Origin: Martelella mediterranea | GTDB lineage: Bacteria; Pseudomonadota; Alphaproteobacteria; Rhizobiales; Rhizobiaceae | DNA: 64,000 bases | Direction of reading: 5' to 3' | Assembly (NCBI GenBank): GCA_003001975.1 | Contig: PVUG01000001.1 | Coordinates: forward strand, 422,791 to 486,790 | Shown here: piece after piece, positions 8,033-16,656 of the stretch | Numbering within the stretch: position 1 is the stretch's first letter | Layout: each line of letters opens with the position of its first letter | Program-made: the position numbers and the translations under genes | Notes under the pieces: generated by a model | Databases searched by the model: none | What the model was told of the DNA's origin: nothing | Seen by the model: the letters and a program-made list of their open reading frames with translations, nothing else

Positions 8033-9058
8033 TCAGGCGGCCTCCGGTTCTCTCTCGGATTGCCCGGCAGGCGCGCGAACACCCAGATCATCGAGCGCTG
8101 CGGCAACAGCTTCGTCGATCGGCGTGCGCGGTTCATGCCCCAGAACAGCAACCAGCCTGTCGTTCTTCATGTGCAGCGGTGTCCGCCACAGATAGCGCAC
8201 TTCGGCGACCTCCCGCATCAGCGGCATGAAGGGCGCAAGCAGCGGCACCATGAACCAAGAAAACGGCCGCACGGGCAGTTTCGGATTGCCGGATACCTTG
8301 CGAATGGCGTCAATCAGGCCTGATCCGTCCGCATCCCAATAGCCTTCGAACTGAAAGCTTGCAAAAGCCGGCAGGCTGCCGGCACGCGCATCAAGCGCGG
8401 CGAAGGTTTCGCCAAGGTCCGGCAGATAGGCCCATTGATGGCCGACGCCGGGGGTGCCCAGCCGCGTCACCGATTTGAGCGGCTTGCCCGGTTTCACCAT
8501 CTGCCCGAACCAGCTGTTGGCGACATTGGCCCCGCCGAAAAAGTCCCCTGCCCTGACGAGAATGACCTGCGTGCCGTTCCAGGCCGCCTCGCGCAGCCGC
8601 TCTTCCACCGCAACACGGATCTGCCCCTTGCGGGTGGTCGGGTTCTGCGGGCTGTCCTCGACCGGTTCCGGCAGCGCATCGGGGCCGAAATTATAGACGG
8701 TGCCCGGAAACAGAATGCGCGCATGGTGGGCGCTTGCCGCCGTGATGGTATTGTCGAGCATGGGCAAGACCAGCTTTTGCCAGTTCTGATAGCCCGGCGG
8801 ATTGACGCCATGAAAGATCAGGGTCGCGCCTTCTGCGGCCGCCATCACATCCTTCAGCGACATGGCATCGCCGCTGACCCACTCATAGGCCGGATACTTT
8901 TCGCGCTGCTTTTCCGGGTGGCGGTGCATGGCGCGGATGCGGTAGCCGCGCGCATGAAGCGAGCGGGCGACAGCGCCGCCAACGCCGCCGCTAGCCCCCA
9001 GAATGAGAGCGAGCGGGCGTATCTTCAGCGCATTTCCTGTATTCGTCTCGGTCATCAT
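8033..9058 (-). CDS. NAD(P)-dependent epimerase/dehydratase-family protein
   Basis: This is an extended SDR-like protein with an N-terminal Rossmann motif (LILGASGGVGGAVARSL) and HRHPEKQ after beta-2, where NADP-preferring members place basic residues. The classical YxxxK is not obvious, so a NAD(P)-binding protein of the atypical SDR group is the safer name. The start is at the ATG ATG pair at 9058/9055, preceded by AAAGGACAA; the frame is open further to 9109 without a better site. The gene is divergent from the LysR gene at 9151 across a short AT-rich dyad, so that regulator probably controls it. It converges tightly with the antiporter gene. Confidence 0.78.
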   Translation of the reverse strand: MMTETNTGNALKIRPLALILGASGGVGGAVARSLHARGYRIRAMHRHPEKQREKYPAYEWVSGDAMSLKDVMAAAEGATLIFHGVNPPGYQNWQKLVLPMLDNTITAASAHHARILFPGTVYNFGPDALPEPVEDSPQNPTTRKGQIRVAVEERLREAAWNGTQVILVRAGDFFGGANVANSWFGQMVKPGKPLKSVTRLGTPGVGHQWAYLPDLGETFAALDARAGSLPAFASFQFEGYWDADGSGLIDAIRKVSGNPKLPVRPFSWFMVPLLAPFMPLMREVAEVRYLWRTPLHMKNDRLVAVLGHEPRTPIDEAVAAALDDLGVRAPAGQSEREPEAA

Positions 9059-9125
9059 CTTTGTCCTTTGCCTGAAACCTGCCGGCAGTATCGGAAAAGA
9101 GCGATCCAAACGGAATTGTATAAAT

Positions 9126-9144
9126 ATGTATCTTTGATATACAT
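9126..9144. promoter_or_regulatory. inverted repeat between divergent LysR and epimerase genes
   Basis: ATGTAT (9126-9131) and ATACAT (9139-9144) form an AT-rich dyad directly before the LysR start codon. LysR regulators usually bind such a site between themselves and a divergent target gene. Confidence 0.5.
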
Positions 9145-9150
9145 TTATTT

Positions 9151-10041
9151 ATGGAAAGAACGAATTGGGACTATTACCGCACCCTGCTGGCCGTGCTCGA
9201 TACCGGGTCGCTTTCGGCTGCCGCACGGCATCTCGGCCTGACCCAGCCGACCGTCGGCCGGCATATCGAAGCGCTTGAGGCGGAGGCCGGCCAGCAATTA
9301 TTCACCCGCTCGCAGCGCGGGCTGGAGCCGACCGACACCGCGCTTTCGATGCGGCATCTGGCCGAGGCCATGGCCGCTGCGGCCGATGCCATCCGGCGCA
9401 CCGCATCGGAAAGCCGCACGGCCGTTGCCGGCAGTGTACGGATCAGCGCCAGCGATGTCATCGCCGTTGAGGTTCTGCCGGAAATTCTCGCTCCGGTGAT
9501 GGCCGGACACGCCGCCCTCGATATCGAGGTTTCCGTTTCCGATGCCGTGGAAGACCTCCTGAACCGGCAGGCCGATATCGCGCTTCGCATGGTCAAGCCG
9601 ACGCAGGAGGCGCTTCTGGTGCGCCATATCGGCGAGATCCCGATCGGCTGTTTTGCCCGTGATGATGTGATCGCCCGCCACGGCACACCGCAAAAACCGG
9701 AGGACATCACGAACCTGCCCACCATCGGCTACGACCGCGAACTGGTCTATATCCGCGAAGCGATGAAAGCCCTGGGCGACATCCCCCTGCCGGCATTCGA
9801 TTTCCGCTCCGACAGCAATCTCGCCCAATTGTCCGCGATCCGCTCCGGCTGCGGCTTCGGCTTCTGCCAGGTGCCGCTCGGCCGCCGCGATCCGCGTCTT
9901 GTCGAGGTGGTCAGGGGGCAGATCCCGCTCAGCCTGCCGCTATGGGTGGTCATGCACGAGGACCTGCGCCACTCGCCGCGCTGCCGGGTGGTTTTCGATG
10001 CTCTGGTAACGGGCCTCAAAGCCTATATCGCCTCTGCTTAA
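9151..10041 (+). CDS. LysR family transcriptional regulator
   Basis: The protein has an N-terminal winged helix (NWDYYRTLLAVLDTGSLSA to LGLTQPTVGRHIEALE) and a type-2 periplasmic-binding-like effector domain. Its 296 residues match the family. It is divergent from the epimerase/dehydratase gene and converges with the ion channel gene, their stop codons overlapping by four bases. The effector is unknown. The divergent layout and the dyad at 9126 point to control of the neighbour and of itself. Confidence 0.88.
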   Translation: MERTNWDYYRTLLAVLDTGSLSAAARHLGLTQPTVGRHIEALEAEAGQQLFTRSQRGLEPTDTALSMRHLAEAMAAAADAIRRTASESRTAVAGSVRISASDVIAVEVLPEILAPVMAGHAALDIEVSVSDAVEDLLNRQADIALRMVKPTQEALLVRHIGEIPIGCFARDDVIARHGTPQKPEDITNLPTIGYDRELVYIREAMKALGDIPLPAFDFRSDSNLAQLSAIRSGCGFGFCQVPLGRRDPRLVEVVRGQIPLSLPLWVVMHEDLRHSPRCRVVFDALVTGLKAYIASA

Positions 10042-11180
10042 CGCCCGTCGGACGGCAGGTAACGCTCCACCAGAAGGTGCCATTGTTCGCTGGAAAGCGT
10101 CGACAGGATCGCGATATTGAGCGCCTCGCGCTCCGGATCGTTTTCCGGCATGATCAGACCGTAATTCTGCTGCGAAAACGAAAGCGCGGTCAGATACAGC
10201 CCCGAATAATTGCGCAAGCCCCACTGCAACGCGGCGCGGTCGTAGACGAACGCGTCGATCTCGCCCTTTTCAAGCGCATCCAAACCGGCGGCTATATCGG
10301 TATAATCGCTTGCCGAAACCTGCAGGACGTCAAGCTCATAGGCAGCGGCGGAGTTGCCGACCGTGCCGACCTTAAGACCGGCAAGATCGCCGACGCCCTC
10401 GATGGCGCTGGTGCTGATGGAGGATGTCAGCCCGGCGGCAAGCTGGGCGGTGGTGATCGCTGTCAGGATCAGGGCCGCAAACATCCAGAACATGGCCAGA
10501 AGCCGGCCAAGAAAGGTCGTCGGCGCCTTGTCACCATACCCGACCGTGGTCATGGTCACCGTCGCCCACCAGAACCCGGAAAAAACCCCGCGCGCCGGGC
10601 GCGGCTCGAACTGCTCCGGATTGGCGCGCCGCTCCAGAAGCCAGATCAGCGCACCGATGACGAACACCGGGCCGGTCAGCAGGCCAAGCATGTAGAGAAA
10701 GGCCCGGGACGTCAGCAATTCCAGCATGAAGCGCGGGCCCAGGCGGTCGACGATCCGCAGCGCCACACCGACGCTGCTGCTGTAATAGGGTTGGGAAAAA
10801 TCGATCACCGCCTCGTCGGCGGCATTGACCGGCACGGCGCCGATCGCAATATCCAGCGTCCCGTCCGCAACTTGGGAAACCATGTCGCCGGGCGCGGTTT
10901 CAACAAAACGATAGTCCCGATGCAGCGCACGGCCGAGCATGGTCATCATGTCGACCCCGAGCCCGTACCACGAACCGTCCCGATCCTTCATCACGAAAGG
11001 CGGCACGCTGTGGATACCGACCGTCATTGCGGTCTTCTCGGATGCCGGAGCGGCGGCGGTATCACCTGCATCCTGCGCCCGCGCCTGAACAGCAAACAGC
11101 GCAAACAGGAAAAGGGCAACGAAACAAAAGACACGCCCGTTGCCGGACATGCCGGTCGAATGAAAAAAACTGCGTCGCAT
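10038..11180 (-). CDS. GluR0-like ligand-gated potassium channel
   Basis: The protein has the split layout of prokaryotic ionotropic glutamate receptors. A signal peptide (hydrophobic FCFVALFLFALFAV, then AQA) comes first. A solute-binding lobe S1 follows (VGIHSVPPFVMKDRDG to VIDFSQPYYSS). Then comes a membrane helix (FLYMLGLLTGPVFVIGALIW), a pore loop ending in the K+ filter TVGYGD at residues 212-217, a second pore helix (FLGRLLAMFWMFAALILTAI), and lobe S2 (LAGLKVGTVGNSAAAYELD to the C-terminus). Length is 380 residues from the ATG at 11180. This is a channel gated by an external ligand, probably an amino acid or similar solute, and not an ABC-type binding protein. No partner genes are adjacent. 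Confidence 0.85.
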   Translation of the reverse strand: MRRSFFHSTGMSGNGRVFCFVALFLFALFAVQARAQDAGDTAAAPASEKTAMTVGIHSVPPFVMKDRDGSWYGLGVDMMTMLGRALHRDYRFVETAPGDMVSQVADGTLDIAIGAVPVNAADEAVIDFSQPYYSSSVGVALRIVDRLGPRFMLELLTSRAFLYMLGLLTGPVFVIGALIWLLERRANPEQFEPRPARGVFSGFWWATVTMTTVGYGDKAPTTFLGRLLAMFWMFAALILTAITTAQLAAGLTSSISTSAIEGVGDLAGLKVGTVGNSAAAYELDVLQVSASDYTDIAAGLDALEKGEIDAFVYDRAALQWGLRNYSGLYLTALSFSQQNYGLIMPENDPEREALNIAILSTLSSEQWHLLVERYLPSDGR

Positions 11181-11325
11181 GATACCCCGGCTCAAGCTTG
11201 AACAACCACGGCTATAACCGCATTGACGCCGCATGTTAAGCGCGTATCGCGCTCAAAACAGAGCCCGGACGATGCCTTCGAGCCGGCGAAACCGGCGCGC
11301 ACCAGAGGATAGCAGGGACGTGCAT

Positions 11326-11353
11326 AAAAAAGGCGCGCCCGAAGCGCGCCTTT
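11326..11353 (-). terminator. intrinsic terminator of the aminotransferase gene
   Basis: AAAGGCGCGC and GCGCGCCTTT form a perfect ten-base stem with a five-base loop. On the minus strand it is followed by a run of T (11326-11331 read in reverse), 26 bases after the aminotransferase stop. Confidence 0.85.
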
Positions 11354-11379
11354 CAAACATGTCTGTTTCAAACGGGCCT

Positions 11380-12907
<1,528 letters not shown>

Positions 12908-13300
12908 ATGTTGACGACCAAGAGAGTGCTGAAAGCGATCTCGGCACGATCACAATCGTGGAAACGCGGGCTTTATGCCATCGCAGCGCTCGGCATGCCG
13001 GCACTGATGGCAATGGCGCCCACGCAGGCGGCTGCACAGAATTCGCTCGACACCGCGCCCCTGGTGGCCGTTGATCCGGCGTCTGACTTCTTTGCCGAAT
13101 ACCTGCCGTTTTCGGGGTCCGGCACCAACAGCTTTCAGGACATCTTCAACCATGTGGTCGCCCGCGACCTCATGATCGGGCTGATGCTGGCCATCGCTGT
13201 CGCAATGGTGGTGGGCGCGTCCTATCTGTGGCGTGAAAACGTCAATCATCTGCGGGCCGACGCCGACAGCAAGAAGCGCAAGGCGCTTGATATCTTCTGA
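12908..13300 (+). CDS. small secreted/membrane-anchored protein of unknown function
   Basis: I do not recognise a family. The 130-residue protein has a basic N-terminus, a hydrophobic stretch (YAIAALGMPALMAMA) and a likely signal peptidase site after AAA/AQ. A polar region follows, then a second hydrophobic helix at about residues 88-108 (LMIGLMLAIAVAMVVGASYLW), and a charged C-terminal tail. It is therefore probably anchored in the inner membrane with a short periplasmic domain. The AGAAGGAG site is strong. No functional link with the neighbours is visible. Confidence 0.65.
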   Translation: MLTTKRVLKAISARSQSWKRGLYAIAALGMPALMAMAPTQAAAQNSLDTAPLVAVDPASDFFAEYLPFSGSGTNSFQDIFNHVVARDLMIGLMLAIAVAMVVGASYLWRENVNHLRADADSKKRKALDIF

Positions 13301-13373
13301 TCGTGCATGCGGTAACCGGCAATGCCCTTCGGCCGGTCGCGTATACAAGGGAGCGATCACCCGATCCTCCCCA

Positions 13374-13421
13374 CGGACCATGGCCGGTACCGGTCTCCAT
13401 CCCGATACCGGCCATGGTCCG
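13374..13421. repeat. long inverted repeat (hairpin) after the small membrane protein gene
   Basis: Arms of 20 bases (13374-13393 and 13402-13421) pair with one mismatch around an eight-base loop; the core is GGACCATGGCCGGTA. There is no T run on either side, so this is a strong RNA hairpin or transcription barrier and not a standard intrinsic terminator. Confidence 0.65.
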
Positions 13422-13517
13422 TGTCACCAGCCCCGCGGGCCTGTTCCATAGCCTCGATTTTCAAAACTCATCGCTCTTCCTAACCCTTTCCCGCATGGCC
13501 TTGCGGCCTGAATCGAT

Positions 13518-13546
13518 AAAAAATTTTACCGTTTGATAAATTTTTT
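13518..13546. promoter_or_regulatory. palindromic RutR-like operator upstream of preT
   Basis: The centre TTTACC-GTTT-GATAAA (13525-13540) resembles the RutR operator TTGACCA-NN-TGGTCAA and matches the site at 20113 in its left half. It lies inside a longer dyad with perfect arms AAAAAATTT and AAATTTTTT. It is about 50 bases before the preT start, where a repressor would block transcription. Binding by the RutR-like regulator at 19316 is inference. Confidence 0.5.
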
Positions 13547-13595
13547 GTTTCGCGGTAGCATTCCCCCAACAACCTTAAAAACGGGGAACATTGCG

Positions 13596-14957
13596 ATGCG
13601 AAATCTGGAACCTGCCCTCAAGGGCGGGCGCCTGGCGCCCGACGACTATCACAAAAACTTCTCGGACCTGCACCCGCCCATGGATCGGCACGAGGCCGCC
13701 GTGGAAGCAGACCGTTGCTACTTCTGCTATGACGCGCCCTGCATGACGGCCTGTCCGACCGAAATCGATATTCCGCTGTTCATCCGGCAGATATCGACCG
13801 ACAACCCGCTGGGTGCGGCCAAGACCATCTTCGACCAGAACATTTTCGGCGGCATGTGCGCCCGCGTCTGTCCCACCGAAACGCTGTGCGAGGAAGCCTG
13901 CGTGCGCAACACGGCGGAGGAAAAGCCGGTCGAGATCGGCCTCCTCCAGCGCTACGCCACCGACAAGGCAATGGCAGAGAACAAGCAGTTTTATACCCGC
14001 GCCGCAGAGACCGGAAAGCGCGTCGCCGTGGTCGGCGCCGGCCCGGCCGGCCTTGCCTGCGCGCATCGTCTGGCCATGACCGGTCACGATGTCATCGTTC
14101 TGGAAGCCAAGGAAAAGCCCGGCGGCCTCAACGAATACGGCCTTGCCGCCTACAAGACGGTTGATGATATCGCCCAGAAGGAAATCGCCTATCTGCTGGA
14201 AATCGGCGGTATCGAAATTCGCGGCGGGCAGATGCTTGGCCGCGATTTCACGCTCGATGAGCTGCGCCGCGATTATGATGCAGTGTTCCTCGGCCTCGGC
14301 CTTGGCGGCGTCAACGCACTCGGCGTTGCCGGCGAAGACCTCACGGGATGCGAGGACGCCGTCGATTTCATCGAAAACCTGCGCCAGGCGGACGATCTCT
14401 CCACCGTTTCCGTCGGCTCTCACGTCGTGGTCCTCGGCGGCGGCATGACCGCCATCGATGCAGCCGTCCAGTCGAAGCTGCTCGGCGCCGACGAAGTGAC
14501 ATTGTGCTATCGTCGCGGGCCTGCGGCCATGGGCGCTTCCAAATTCGAGCAGGAGCTTGCGGCCTCGCGCGGCGTCTTCATCCGCCACCATCTCGCGCCG
14601 AAGGAAATCATCGGCGAGGACGGCCGCGTCTCCGGCGTGTTGTTTGAACACACCGAAATCCGTGACGGAAAGCTTGTCGGCACCGGCCAAACCGGCGTGA
14701 TTGCCGCCGACCATGTGCTGAAGGCGATCGGCCAGACCTTCACCACCGACCATCTGGACGGGCTGAAGCTGGTCAACGGCCGCATTGCCGTCGATGCCGA
14801 AGGCCACACCTCGCTTCCCGATGTCTGGGCGGGCGGCGACTGCATCAAGCGCGGCGAGGACCTGACCGTTACATCGGTCCAGCAGGGGCGCGATGCCGCC
14901 ATTGCCATAAACCATGTTCTGGCGGGCGAAGCGCCGCTTGCAAGCGCTGTAGCCTGA
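13596..14957 (+). CDS. preT: NAD-dependent dihydropyrimidine dehydrogenase subunit PreT
   Basis: PreT is the electron-input subunit of the two-subunit enzyme that reduces uracil and thymine to their 5,6-dihydro forms. The 453-residue sequence has an N-terminal iron-sulfur region (CYFCYDAPCMTACP from Cys41, then CARVCPTETLCEEAC), an FAD Rossmann motif VVGAGPAGLACAHRL, an NAD motif VVLGGGMTAIDAAV, and the C-terminal VWAGGDC that closes the FAD site. The layout matches GltD-like subunits and the N-terminal half of mammalian DPYD. The start is the ATG at 13596, at the conserved N-terminus. preA starts 11 bases after the stop, so the pair is one operon. Confidence 0.94.
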   Translation: MRNLEPALKGGRLAPDDYHKNFSDLHPPMDRHEAAVEADRCYFCYDAPCMTACPTEIDIPLFIRQISTDNPLGAAKTIFDQNIFGGMCARVCPTETLCEEACVRNTAEEKPVEIGLLQRYATDKAMAENKQFYTRAAETGKRVAVVGAGPAGLACAHRLAMTGHDVIVLEAKEKPGGLNEYGLAAYKTVDDIAQKEIAYLLEIGGIEIRGGQMLGRDFTLDELRRDYDAVFLGLGLGGVNALGVAGEDLTGCEDAVDFIENLRQADDLSTVSVGSHVVVLGGGMTAIDAAVQSKLLGADEVTLCYRRGPAAMGASKFEQELAASRGVFIRHHLAPKEIIGEDGRVSGVLFEHTEIRDGKLVGTGQTGVIAADHVLKAIGQTFTTDHLDGLKLVNGRIAVDAEGHTSLPDVWAGGDCIKRGEDLTVTSVQQGRDAAIAINHVLAGEAPLASAVA

Positions 14958-14968
14958 GGAGAAACAAG

Positions 14969-16282
14969 ATGGCTGATCTTTCCAACAATTTCGTCGGTAT
15001 CAAATCGCCCAATCCGTTCTGGCTCGCCTCCGCGCCGCCGACGGACAAGGCCTATAATGTCGAGCGCGCCTTTCGCGATGGCTGGGGCGGCGTCGTGTGG
15101 AAGACGCTCGGCGAGGAAGGCCCGCCGGTCGTCAATGTCAACGGCCCGCGCTACGGCGCGATCTGGGGCGCTGACCGCCGGCTGCTCGGCCTCAACAATA
15201 TCGAGCTGATTACCGACCGCGACCTCTATCTCAACCTGCGTGAGATCAAGGAGGTCAAGAGCCGCTGGCCGGACCGCGCCATCGTGGTTTCGATCATGGT
15301 GCCGTGCGACGAGGAGAGCTGGAAGGCAATCCTGCCGCTGGTGGAGGAAACCGGCGCGGACGGGATCGAACTGAATTTCGGCTGTCCCCACGGCATGTCC
15401 GAGCGCGGCATGGGGTCCGCCGTCGGCCAGGTGCCGGAATATGTCGAGATGGTGGTGCGCTGGTGCAAGCAGTATACCCGCATGCCGGTGATCACCAAGC
15501 TGACGCCCAACATCACCGACATCCGCCATTCCGCCCGCGCCGCACATCGCGGCGGCACCGATGCGGTCTCGCTGATCAACACCATCAACTCCATCGTTTC
15601 GGTCGATCTCGACACCTTCGCGCCCAACCCAACGGTCGGCGGCAAGGGCACGCATGGCGGCTATTGCGGCCCGGCGGTCAAGCCGATCGCGCTCAACATG
15701 GTGGCCGAGATTGCCCGTGATCCGGAAACGGCCGGCATGCCGATTTCCGGTATCGGCGGCGTGACCACATGGCGCGATGCCGCCGAATTTCTGGTGCTGG
15801 GTGCGGGAAATGTACAGGTCTGCACCGCGGCGATGACTTATGGCTTCAAGATCGTGCAGGAAATGATTTCGGGGCTTTCGGCCTGGATGGACAGCAAGGG
15901 TTTCCGCACGCTCGATGAAATCTCCGGTCGCGCCGTGCCCAACGTCACCGACTGGCAGTACCTGAACCTCAACCACATCACCAAGGCCCGCATCGATCAG
16001 GACGCCTGCATCAAATGCGGTCGCTGTCACATCGCCTGCGAGGACACCTCGCATCAGGCGATCACGGCCATGGTCGATGGCGAGCGGCATTTCATGGTGA
16101 AGGAGGAAGACTGCGTCGGCTGCAATCTCTGCGTCAATGTCTGTCCCGTGGAAAACTGCATCGACATGGTCGCGCTTGCCCCGGGCGAAAAGGATCAGCG
16201 CACCGGCAAGACGGTTTCTTCCGACTACGCCAACTGGACATCGCATCCCAACAACCCGATGGCCACCAAGGCTGCCGAATAG
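14969..16282 (+). CDS. preA: NAD-dependent dihydropyrimidine dehydrogenase subunit PreA
   Basis: This is the catalytic subunit, with an FMN TIM barrel like dihydroorotate dehydrogenase followed by a ferredoxin domain. Marks are NPFWLASAPPTDKAYNVERA at the N-terminus, FGCPHGMSERGMGSAVGQ around the substrate site, ISGIGGVTTWRDAAEF for FMN phosphate, and two [4Fe-4S] motifs near the C-terminus (CIKCGRCHIACEDTS and CVGCNLCVNVCPVENC). The length of 437 residues is normal. It catalyses the first step of reductive uracil/thymine breakdown. The next two enzymes of the route are encoded at 22298 (dihydropyrimidinase) and 20223 (ureidopropionase type). Confidence 0.95.
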   Translation: MADLSNNFVGIKSPNPFWLASAPPTDKAYNVERAFRDGWGGVVWKTLGEEGPPVVNVNGPRYGAIWGADRRLLGLNNIELITDRDLYLNLREIKEVKSRWPDRAIVVSIMVPCDEESWKAILPLVEETGADGIELNFGCPHGMSERGMGSAVGQVPEYVEMVVRWCKQYTRMPVITKLTPNITDIRHSARAAHRGGTDAVSLINTINSIVSVDLDTFAPNPTVGGKGTHGGYCGPAVKPIALNMVAEIARDPETAGMPISGIGGVTTWRDAAEFLVLGAGNVQVCTAAMTYGFKIVQEMISGLSAWMDSKGFRTLDEISGRAVPNVTDWQYLNLNHITKARIDQDACIKCGRCHIACEDTSHQAITAMVDGERHFMVKEEDCVGCNLCVNVCPVENCIDMVALAPGEKDQRTGKTVSSDYANWTSHPNNPMATKAAE

Positions 16283-16310
16283 CAGGCCGGCACGCTCAAC
16301 ACGGATGCAA

Positions 16311-16338
16311 AGCCACGGCCCGGCTTCGGGGCGTGGCT
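16311..16338 (+). terminator. hairpin after preA
   Basis: AGCCACG and CGTGGCT pair with a further CCC/GGG inside the loop, 28 bases after the preA stop. A T run is missing, so this may be an attenuating or 3'-stabilising hairpin, with the true terminator at 16451. Confidence 0.5.
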
Positions 16339-16389
16339 CAGATTATTGACAACCCCAGCAAGCAATCACGGTTTCGCCACCTTCCCCGC

Positions 16390-16418
16390 CGTCATACCGG
16401 CCTTGAGCCGGTATGACG
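16390..16418. repeat. palindromic repeat unit, CTTGA-loop family
   Basis: CGTCATACCGGC-CTTGA-GCCGGTATGACG is a perfect 12-base-arm palindrome. The same loop and arm design occurs four times at 26561-26898, so this belongs to a dispersed intergenic repeat family of REP type. Confidence 0.7.
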
Positions 16419-16450
16419 AAAAACTTGGGAATAGCTTTGTCAGCAGTCTG

Positions 16451-16483
16451 AGCCACGGCCTAGTTTCGGAACCGTGGCTTTTT
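16451..16483 (+). terminator. intrinsic terminator of preT-preA
   Basis: AGCCACGG (16451-16458) pairs with CCGTGGCT (16472-16479), followed by TTTT. It shares the AGCCACG arm with the hairpin at 16311. Confidence 0.75.
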
Positions 16484-16489
16484 CATTTC

Positions 16490-16656
16490 AGTCATTCATA
16501 TCCAAAAATATAATTAAACAGAAAAACATAATATAAATATTAAAATCCAGTTTTTATGTATAATTAAATATAATATCATTTTTAAATTGCTTTTTATATT
16601 GAACATCCCGCAGCATATCCTCCGGTACGCGACACTATGCGGAGGCGGATGGAGGT
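16490..16656. promoter_or_regulatory. strongly AT-rich promoter region of the GGDEF/EAL gene
   Basis: About 110 bases (roughly 16492-16600) are almost pure A/T, with several TATAAT-like words, in an otherwise GC-rich locus. The gene at 16657 follows with GGAGG before its ATG. Such a tract is typical of an independently acquired promoter or of a nucleoid-protein-bound region; which applies cannot be told from sequence. Confidence 0.5.

Noticed and set aside
14507..16246. 579-codon frame antisense to preT-preA
   Set aside because: It is a shadow of conserved iron-sulfur and FMN domains encoded on the plus strand.
16311..16338. Riboswitch candidate after preA
   Set aside because: It is a simple hairpin downstream of a gene with no conserved aptamer-like core, and it shares its arm with the terminator that follows.
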